A stretch of DNA of 11,483 bases, from the NCBI GenBank assembly GCA_013817655.1, contig JACDCJ010000040.1, positions 1 through 11,483 of the forward strand. Reading direction: 5' to 3'. The position numbers were made by a program, and so were the translations under genes. Source of the stretch: Actinosomnolentus pattersoniae (SeqCode) (GTDB lineage Bacteria > Actinomycetota > UBA4738). Each line of letters opens with the position of its first letter. Positions within the stretch are counted from its first letter, which is position 1. The notes under the pieces were generated by a model, which was not told the DNA's origin, searched no databases, and worked only from the letters and a program-made list of their open reading frames with translations. Positions 6,795 through 11,483 of the stretch are shown here, piece after piece.

Positions 6795-8044
6795 GCCTCG
6801 AGGATCCGTTCGCCGGAAGGGCCGCCTGGTTCGCCGGCCATTACCGGAGTGGGCGTGGCCGAGCCCGGCTGGAGCTCGTCATGGATCGGTTGCTGCCGGC
6901 GCTTCCCCCGCCTCCGGCGAGGGTCCTCGACGCGGGGGGCGGGACCGGGGCATTCGCGCTCCCGCTCGCGAGGCGTGGGTACATGGTCACACTGTTGGAC
7001 CGGTCCGGCGAGTGGCTCGAGGAGGCGAGGCGGGGGGCGGCGGACGAGGGCCTGCGCGTACAGTTGATCGAGGGACCTGCTGAACGCGCTCCCGACCTGG
7101 TGGGGGACGGGTTCGACGCCGTGCTCGCCCATACCCTCCTCGTCTACGCCGAGGACCCGATGGGAACCCTCTCCGCCCTTCGAGCGGCCGCCAAGTCGGA
7201 AGCCGTCCTTTCGCTCCTGGAGAAGAACCGGGCTTCGCTGGCGCTTCGCCCGGGTTTGACGGGCGAGTACGAGGAGGCGCTCCGGGTCCTGGACGATCCC
7301 ATCTCGGCAGGGAGGTTGGGGATCCCGAACCGGTCCCGCTCGACGGCCGAGCTCCGGTCGCTGCTGGTCTCGACCGGCTGGCGACCGCGGGACTGGGCCG
7401 GCATCCGGCTGTTCTCCGACGGCGTGCGTGACGACATCGACGAGGCGTCCTTCGCCTCGGTTCTTCGCCTCGACCGTGCTGTCGCCACTCGTGAGCCCTA
7501 CCGTCGAGTCGCTCGCCTCGTGCACCTCCTTGCCGTCGCGGAGGACGCGGGCCGGCCCCCCCTGGGAGGGGTGCAGGCCCAATCGGTCGAGCGAGCGGCG
7601 CGATCGACCCGGGCCGCATGGCCGCCGGACCGCTCGCTGTCACCGGAGGGCCTCCACCGGTTCCTGGAACGGAAGAAGTACGCGGTTCTCTCGACCGCAA
7701 GGCCCGACGGGCGCCCACACGCGGCCATGGTGGCGTTCTGCCTGCGCGAAGGCGTGTTCTGGCTTCCTTCGGTCGCCGGATCGGCCCGGCTCCGAAACCT
7801 GGCGGCCGAGCCATGGGCCACCCTCGTGGTGAGCGAAGGGGAGGGGGAGGAGCACATCGCCGTGGTCGTGGAGGGCGACGCGCTCGTGCATGCGGAGCCC
7901 GGGCCGGTTCTCGATGGCTTCCTTCGCGATGCGTGGGCGCAGAAGTTCGGGACCGATCTGACGACGTGGGTCGGAGCCGTCGTCGAGCTCGTCCCTCGAA
8001 AGGTCCTTTCCCACGGGCCCGAGGGAGCCGTGGCCGTACAGTAG
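6791..8044 (+). CDS. CmoM/SmtA-like methyltransferase fused to a PNPOx-like domain
   Basis: 417 aa, two modules in one uninterrupted frame. Residues 1 to about 250 are a class I methyltransferase: SAM loop VLDAGGGTG at 45-53 and acidic Asp70 in LLDRS. The tail (GIRLFSDGVRDD...REPYRRVARLVHLLAVAED) aligns by eye with the C-terminus of E. coli CmoM/SmtA, which methylates cmo5U34 in tRNA. Residues from about 283 to the end resemble the pyridoxamine-phosphate-oxidase / F420-binding split-barrel family: LHRFLERKKYAVLSTARPDGRPHAAMVAF, a GxVxxxS-like strand, and ATLVVSEGEGEEHIAVVVEGDA. Such domains bind FMN, F420 or heme. The start is ATG 6791, overlapping the upstream stop as ATGA; ATG 6782 is also in frame. 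No strong ribosome site is seen, so coupling is likely. Four nt separate it from selD. CmoM function is inference; the cofactor and the reason for the fusion are unknown. Confidence 0.82.
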   Translation: MSLEDPFAGRAAWFAGHYRSGRGRARLELVMDRLLPALPPPPARVLDAGGGTGAFALPLARRGYMVTLLDRSGEWLEEARRGAADEGLRVQLIEGPAERAPDLVGDGFDAVLAHTLLVYAEDPMGTLSALRAAAKSEAVLSLLEKNRASLALRPGLTGEYEEALRVLDDPISAGRLGIPNRSRSTAELRSLLVSTGWRPRDWAGIRLFSDGVRDDIDEASFASVLRLDRAVATREPYRRVARLVHLLAVAEDAGRPPLGGVQAQSVERAARSTRAAWPPDRSLSPEGLHRFLERKKYAVLSTARPDGRPHAAMVAFCLREGVFWLPSVAGSARLRNLAAEPWATLVVSEGEGEEHIAVVVEGDALVHAEPGPVLDGFLRDAWAQKFGTDLTTWVGAVVELVPRKVLSHGPEGAVAVQ

Positions 8045-8048
8045 CTGC

Positions 8049-9143
8049 ATGGACGAGACGATCCGCGAGGAGGTGCGGCTCACCCGCTTCAGCCACGGCG
8101 CGGGTTGAGCGTGCAAGCTCGCTCCGAGCGATCTGGCCCAGGTCCTGGGCCTCCTCACACCAACCGAGTATCCGAAGGAGGTCCTGGTGTCGCCCGCCAC
8201 GGGTGACGACGCGGCCGTCTACGTGCTGCCCGATGGGCAGGCTATCGTTCAGACCGTCGACTTCTTCACGCCAATCGTCGACGACCCATACGACTGGGGC
8301 CGGATCGCGGCGGCGAACGCACTCTCTGACGTCTACGCGATGGGCGGGCGTCCCATCACGGCGCTGAACCTGGTCGCCTGGCCGGTGAACGACCTGCCGC
8401 TCGACCTGCTTGCGAGGGTCCTGGAGGGTGGTGCGTCCGTAGTGGGACAGGCAGGTGCCGTCATCGTGGGCGGCCATTCGATCCACGATGCCGAGCCGAA
8501 GTACGGCCTGGCCGTCACGGGTTTGATCGATCCCGGCCGGATCGTGCGGAACACGGCCATGGCGCCAGGAGACAGGCTGTTCCTCACCAAGCCCCTCGGA
8601 ACCGGGATCATCGCCACCGCGATCAAGGCCGGGCGGGCGAGCCCGAACCAGTTGCGCCTCGCCGTCGAGACGATGACGGCGCTGAACGCGGCGGCGGCGG
8701 AGGCCATGCTGGAGGCCGGTGCCGTTGCCGCCACCGACGTGACGGGCTTCGGCCTGCTCGGCCACCTCCACATCGCCCTCTCGGGCTCGAGGGCGTCGGC
8801 CACCATCGACGCCACGTCGGTCCCGCTCCTGCCCGGCGTGGCGGAGCTCGCCGAGGCCGGTGTGGTGCCGGGCGGCTCGCGATCGAACCACTCCTTCCTG
8901 GCGGAGCACCTAGACTGGGGCGACCTCTCCGAGCCGCACCAGCTCGTCCTGGCGGACGCACAGACGTCGGGAGGGCTCCTGATATCGATGCCGGAGGACG
9001 GGGCTTCGGCGCTGGTGGAGGCTCTCGGGCGCCGGGGAATATCCCCCGCAGAGATCGGCGTTGTCGAGTCTGGCCGGCCGGGGCGGATCGCCGTCACGGG
9101 GGGCCTCGAGAAGGAACCTTCGATGAGCAGGAACGCGGTGTGA
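8049..9143 (+). CDS. selD: Selenide, water dikinase SelD (selenophosphate synthase), selenoprotein with in-frame UGA
   Basis: 364 aa including selenocysteine. SelD converts selenide, ATP and water to selenophosphate, AMP and phosphate; selenophosphate supplies selenocysteine and selenouridine synthesis. The frame runs from ATG 8049 through a TGA at 8106-8108. It reads RLTRFSHGAG-U-ACKLAPSDL, collinear with the E. coli segment SHGAGCGCK, so the UGA (residue 20) takes the place of catalytic Cys17, with the essential Lys preserved as Lys23. Further family motifs are TGDDAAVY, TVDFFTPIVDDP, GRIAAANALSDVYAMGG, VGGHSIHDAEPKYGLAVTG, FLTKPLGTG, ATDVTGFGLLGHL, VPGGSRSNH and DAQTSGGLL, so the remainder is intact. 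The first plausible start after the UGA (GTG 8187) would drop the active site. No clear ribosome site; the upstream stop is 4 nt away, so coupling is likely. Read-through needs SelA, SelB and tRNA-Sec elsewhere. Confidence 0.95.
8135..8151 (+). promoter_or_regulatory. Candidate bacterial SECIS hairpin in selD
   Basis: GGCCCAG (8135-8141) pairs perfectly over 7 bp with CTGGGCC (8145-8151), leaving an apical GUC loop, or a wider loop if the top pairs open. The loop begins 33 nt after the UGA at 8106-8108, within the distance range used for bacterial SECIS elements, and has a G followed by U, the bases that bacterial SelB recognises. The element lies inside coding sequence, as in other bacterial selenoprotein genes. 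Competing small stems upstream (GCTCG/CGAGC at 8117-8129) may form the lower part or an alternative fold. A folding calculation was not possible. Confidence 0.7.
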
Positions 9144-9568
9144 TCGAGACCGGGCGTCGAATCGCGCCGCGAGTCAGCCTGCCCTTCACCATCCGCGACG
9201 CGATGATCGAGCACGCCCGGCGCGAGTTCCCGAAGGAGGCGTGCGGTCTCCTTGGGGGGCCGCGGGGGACGATCGAGGCCATCTACCCCATGCGAAACGC
9301 GGACGACAGCGCCGTGACCTACCGGCTGGACCCGACCGAGCAGCTTCGGGTCTTCCGCGAGATCGAGGATCGTGGTTGGGACCTGATCGCCATCTACCAC
9401 TCGCACACCCATTCGGAGGCCTATCCGTCCGTGACCGACCGGCGCCTCGCCTTCTACCCGGAGGCCGTGTACGTCCTGGTTTCCCTTGCCGCTCCGGAGG
9501 ACCCGGTCGTGCGCGCTTTCAGCATTCGCGATGGCGACGTGGACGAACTGGAGGTGACCGTCTCGTGA
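9140..9568 (+). CDS. mec: JAMM/MPN+ metalloprotease, Mec-like (sulfur-carrier peptidase)
   Basis: 142 aa Zn-dependent isopeptidase/peptidase of the JAMM (Mov34/JAB) family. The catalytic Glu33 is in EFPKEACGLLGG, and the complete metal motif is H87-S-H89-x7-S97-x2-D100 in HSHTHSEAYPSVTD. In Mycobacterium tuberculosis the homologue Mec releases cysteine from the C-terminus of the carrier CysO; in other bacteria JAMM enzymes trim residues after the Gly-Gly of sulfur carriers. The start is GTG 9140, overlapping the selD stop as GTGA, with AGGA about 9 nt upstream. Its stop overlaps the next start in the same way. Placement before an E1-like enzyme and a CysO-like carrier strongly supports a role on that carrier. 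The gene name follows the mycobacterial homologue. Confidence 0.92.
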   Translation: MIETGRRIAPRVSLPFTIRDAMIEHARREFPKEACGLLGGPRGTIEAIYPMRNADDSAVTYRLDPTEQLRVFREIEDRGWDLIAIYHSHTHSEAYPSVTDRRLAFYPEAVYVLVSLAAPEDPVVRAFSIRDGDVDELEVTVS

Positions 9569-10434
9569 GCGAGGGGGCGCCGTTCACCGAGGAGCAGGTG
9601 CTCCGGTACTCGCGCCACATCATCCTTCCCGGGATCGGCGGCGCGGGTCAGCGGAAGCTGCTCGACTCGAAGGTCCTTTGCATCGGGGCGGGCGGCCTGG
9701 GGTCGCCGGCCTCGATGTACCTGGCCGCCGCCGGGATAGGAACCCTGGGGATCCTGGACTTCGACAGGGTGGACCTGACGAATCTGCAGCGCCAGCTCTT
9801 GCACGACACCGACGATGTCGGGCGCCCCAAGGTGGATTCCGCGGCCGAGCGCCTCGCCGGGATCAACCCGGGGGTGGACGTCGTACGACACGACACGGCG
9901 CTCACCTCCGAGAACGCCTTTTCGATCATGGAGCCGTATGACGTCATCGTCGACGGGACCGACAACTTCCCGGTGCGTTACCTGGTGAACGACGCCACTC
10001 AGATGCTCGGGAAACCGCTGGTGTACGGCTCGATCTACCAGTTCGACGGTCAGGCGAGCGTCTTCCTGCCGGGCCCGGAGACGCCCTGCTACCGGTGCCT
10101 CTTCCCCCAACCCCCTCCCCCCGGCTCGGTGCCCTCCTGCGCCGAAGCCGGAGTGTTCGGCGTTCTGCCGGGGATCGTCGGCTCCATCCAGGCGGTCGAA
10201 GCCATCAAGTTGATCACCGGGATGGGAGACCCCTTGGTGGGCCGGCTGCTGCTTTTCGACGCGCTGGCCATGGACTTCACGATCGTGAAGCTGCGATGGG
10301 ACCCCGAATGCCCGGTGTGCGGCAAGGCGCCCACGGTGACGAAGCTGATCGACTACGAGCAGTTCTGCGGCGTGGCGCCCCCGCCATCGACGGCCGGCGC
10401 CCCCAGCGCCACAGCGGCGCCGGGAGAGGCCTGA
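9565..10434 (+). CDS. moeZ: MoeB/MoeZ-like E1 adenylyltransferase, no rhodanese domain
   Basis: 289 aa ThiF/MoeB/HesA-family enzyme that adenylates the C-terminal glycine of ubiquitin-fold sulfur carriers as the first step to the thiocarboxylate. Motifs in order: the FTEEQVLRYSRHIILPGIGG N-terminus, nucleotide loop GAGGLGSP (41-48), DFDRVDLTNLQRQ with the Arg residues that contact ATP, DGTDNF (130-135), Zn cysteines CYRC (175/178) and CPVC (249/252), and PSCAEAGVFGVLPG with Cys192. Mycobacterial MoeZ carries an additional C-terminal rhodanese domain; here the protein stops after IDYEQFCGV and a Pro/Ala-rich tail of about 20 residues, so the sulfur-donor module is missing. The start is GTG 9565 (GTGA overlap with mec), preceded by GGAGGTGA at 9549-9556. 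The frame is open further upstream but overlaps mec. MoeB would be an equally good name. Confidence 0.92.
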   Translation: MSEGAPFTEEQVLRYSRHIILPGIGGAGQRKLLDSKVLCIGAGGLGSPASMYLAAAGIGTLGILDFDRVDLTNLQRQLLHDTDDVGRPKVDSAAERLAGINPGVDVVRHDTALTSENAFSIMEPYDVIVDGTDNFPVRYLVNDATQMLGKPLVYGSIYQFDGQASVFLPGPETPCYRCLFPQPPPPGSVPSCAEAGVFGVLPGIVGSIQAVEAIKLITGMGDPLVGRLLLFDALAMDFTIVKLRWDPECPVCGKAPTVTKLIDYEQFCGVAPPPSTAGAPSATAAPGEA

Positions 10435-10436
10435 AT

Positions 10437-10721
10437 ATGGCCGTGACCGTTCGCATACCGACCATCCTGCGACGCCACGTCGGCGGGGAGCCCTTCGTGG
10501 AGGCCTCCGGGGCCACCCTTCGGGAGCTCCTGCAGGACCTGGAACGGCGGTATCCGGGCTTCGGCGGAAGCATCGTGACAGAGGACGGCGCGCTGCACCG
10601 CTTCATCAACCTGTACGTGAACGACGAGGACGTCCGCTATCTCGGCTCGCTCGAGACGGCGGTGAAGGACGGGGATACGGTCTCGATCCTCCCCGCCGTG
10701 GCAGGGGGCGAACACACCTAG
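10437..10721 (+). CDS. cysO: CysO-like ubiquitin-fold sulfur carrier protein with post-GG tail
   Basis: 94 aa ThiS/MoaD-like beta-grasp protein. It aligns by eye along its length with mycobacterial CysO: VTVRIPTILRRHVGG, EASGATL, LHRFINLYVNDEDVRYL and TVSILPAVAGG. CysO, thiocarboxylated at its C-terminal glycine, is the sulfide donor for CysM-dependent cysteine synthesis. Mycobacterial CysO ends at the Gly-Gly, whereas here Gly90-Gly91 are followed by Glu-His-Thr before the TAG, so the precursor probably has to be trimmed before the E1 can use it. The ribosome site is GGGAGAGG (10421-10428), 8 nt before ATG 10437, and the gene begins 2 nt after the E1 stop. It is the last gene of the operon. 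No cysM lies next to it in the window, so a role other than cysteine synthesis (for example tRNA thiolation) is open. Confidence 0.92.
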   Translation: MAVTVRIPTILRRHVGGEPFVEASGATLRELLQDLERRYPGFGGSIVTEDGALHRFINLYVNDEDVRYLGSLETAVKDGDTVSILPAVAGGEHT

Positions 10722-10764
10722 TTCGCCGATCCTGGTCCAGCCACCGGCAAGCGTTCGGGGCCCG

Positions 10765-10780
10765 TTCAGCGTTCTCTCAG
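10765..10780. promoter_or_regulatory. Possible response-regulator direct repeat upstream of the regulator gene
   Basis: TTCAG at 10765-10769 and CTCAG at 10776-10780 form a direct repeat with an 11-bp period (one helical turn), 26-41 nt before the regulator ATG. OmpR-family regulators bind such head-to-tail half-sites, and the MprA box of mycobacteria contains similar TCAG-type half-sites as I recall. Autoregulation is therefore plausible. A CAAACT (10791-10796) between the repeat and the ATG could be a -10 box. No terminator for the preceding operon is evident in the rest of this 84-nt gap. Confidence 0.35.
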
Positions 10781-10805
10781 TCTTCGGCCGCAAACTACGG
10801 GGTAG

Positions 10806-11483
10806 ATGGACAGATCTCGCGTCTTCCTTGTCGATGACGAGCCGTCGGTCCGCGAGGCCGTCGCTCGGGCGCTTCGGATGGAGGGGTACGAGGTGGACCT
10901 CGCGACGGACGGGGCCGAGGCCCTCGCGATGCTCGCCTCCTACACGCCGGACGCGATCGTTCTCGACGTGCTCATGCCGAACGTCGACGGCTTGGAGGTG
11001 TGCAGCCGCCTGCGGGCGGCGGGCGACCGGACACCGGTCTTGATGTTGACCGCCCGGGACGCGGTGTCCGACCGGGTGGCCGGCCTCGATGCGGGCGCCG
11101 ACGACTACCTCGTCAAGCCATTCGCCCTGGAGGAGCTCCTGGCCCGTCTGCGGGCGCTGATTCGACGAACCATGCCCTCGGAGAGACGGGGGGCCCTCCG
11201 TTTCCTCGACCTGTCTCTCGACCTCGATACCTACGAGGCTCGCCGTGGAGACCGACCGCTCGAGCTCACGAGGACCGAGTTCCTGCTGCTCGAACTCTTC
11301 CTCGCGAACCCTCGACGAGTGCTCCCTCGCGACGTCATCTTCGAACGCGTTTGGGGCTACGACTTCGGGCCCTCGTCCAACTCACTCGAGGTCTACGTCG
11401 GGTACCTGCGCCGCAAGACGGAGGCGGGCGGGGAGGAGCGCGTGCTACACACCGTTCGCGGCGTCGGGTACGTATTGAGGGAG
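10806..11483 (+). CDS. OmpR/MprA-like two-component response regulator, 3' edge cut
   Basis: 226 codons are visible with no stop before the window ends; the usual family length suggests that only a few residues are missing. The receiver domain shows acidic pair Asp10-Asp11, phosphoacceptor Asp54 (IVLDVLMP), Thr82 (LTARD) and Lys104 (YLVKPF). The C-terminal winged-helix DNA-binding domain has LDTYEARRGDRPLELTRTEFLLLELFLANP, a recognition-helix region (VYVGYLRRKTEAGG) and VLHTVRGVGYVL, typical of OmpR/PhoB regulators. The overall wording is closest to the actinobacterial MprA/PrrA/TrcR group. The start is ATG 10806; the upstream GGGGTAG is a poor, close ribosome site, so a short or absent leader is possible. 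A histidine kinase gene normally follows; it would be outside the window. The stimulus and regulon are unknown. Confidence 0.92.
   Translation, partial: MDRSRVFLVDDEPSVREAVARALRMEGYEVDLATDGAEALAMLASYTPDAIVLDVLMPNVDGLEVCSRLRAAGDRTPVLMLTARDAVSDRVAGLDAGADDYLVKPFALEELLARLRALIRRTMPSERRGALRFLDLSLDLDTYEARRGDRPLELTRTEFLLLELFLANPRRVLPRDVIFERVWGYDFGPSSNSLEVYVGYLRRKTEAGGEERVLHTVRGVGYVLRE

Noticed and set aside
8049..8108. selD as a pseudogene with a nonsense mutation
   Set aside because: The stop is specifically TGA, falls exactly on the Cys/Sec site, is followed by a SECIS-like hairpin, and no other lesion is found in the gene.
8109..8129. Small stems GAGCG/CGCTC and GCTCG/CGAGC right after the UGA as the SECIS
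   Set aside because: Their loops are too near the UGA and the stems are shorter than the one at 8135-8151; they may be lower-stem or competing structures only.
6987..8909. Long minus-strand open frame opposite the methyltransferase fusion and selD
   Set aside because: Low-complexity Arg/Pro/Gly-rich translation, typical of an antisense shadow in high-GC coding DNA; it shares no recognisable domain.
8187..9143. SelD starting at GTG 8187 as a short protein without the active-site segment
   Set aside because: The 46 codons upstream, including the UGA, encode conserved SelD sequence (RLTRFSHGAG and ACKLAPSDL), so the gene starts at 8049 with recoding of the UGA.
8333..9412. Minus-strand open frame opposite selD and mec
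   Set aside because: It mirrors two secure plus-strand genes and its translation is Arg/Pro/Ser-rich without motifs.

Overview
The window is GC-rich, dense, mostly intact bacterial DNA that reads as an actinobacterial chromosome (Actinomycetota, probably an uncultured or environmental lineage). The evidence is many GTG starts, ATGA/GTGA stop-start overlaps, an Eis-type acetyltransferase, an actinobacterial-style Mec (JAMM) / MoeZ-like E1 / CysO sulfur-carrier set and an MprA-like response regulator. No tRNA, rRNA, insertion sequence, CRISPR array or phage gene was seen.

Left part (1-5234). A phosphoesterase (phospholipase C / acid phosphatase family) cut by the left edge converges on a polytopic membrane protein of unknown function. 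That gene diverges from a secreted, cysteine-rich LVIVD-repeat-like protein with a C-terminal membrane anchor. This in turn converges on an Eis-like GNAT acetyltransferase.

Central operon (5302-10721, + strand). Seven genes are packed with overlaps or gaps of no more than 4 nt: an MTS-type SAM methyltransferase, a CPBP-family intramembrane protease, a CmoM-like methyltransferase fused to a PNPOx-like flavin-binding domain, selenophosphate synthase SelD, a JAMM metalloprotease (Mec), a MoeB/MoeZ-like E1 adenylyltransferase without a rhodanese domain, and a CysO-like ubiquitin-fold sulfur carrier. The last three form a sulfur-carrier activation/processing system, and SelD makes the active selenium donor, so chalcogen chemistry dominates the operon.

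The main annotation trap is selD. Its catalytic residue is encoded by an in-frame UGA (8106-8108) within GAG-U-ACK, exactly where other SelD proteins have Cys or Sec, and a SECIS-like hairpin lies just downstream (8135-8151). Standard gene calling would start the gene about 140 nt late and lose the active site. The genome should therefore encode SelA, SelB and tRNA-Sec elsewhere. A second unusual point is that the CysO-like carrier has three residues (EHT) after its Gly-Gly, so it probably needs proteolytic maturation, and the JAMM protease encoded two genes upstream is the natural candidate.

Right edge (10806-11483). An OmpR/MprA-like response regulator is almost complete, with a possible autoregulatory direct repeat upstream. 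A sensor kinase probably follows outside the window.
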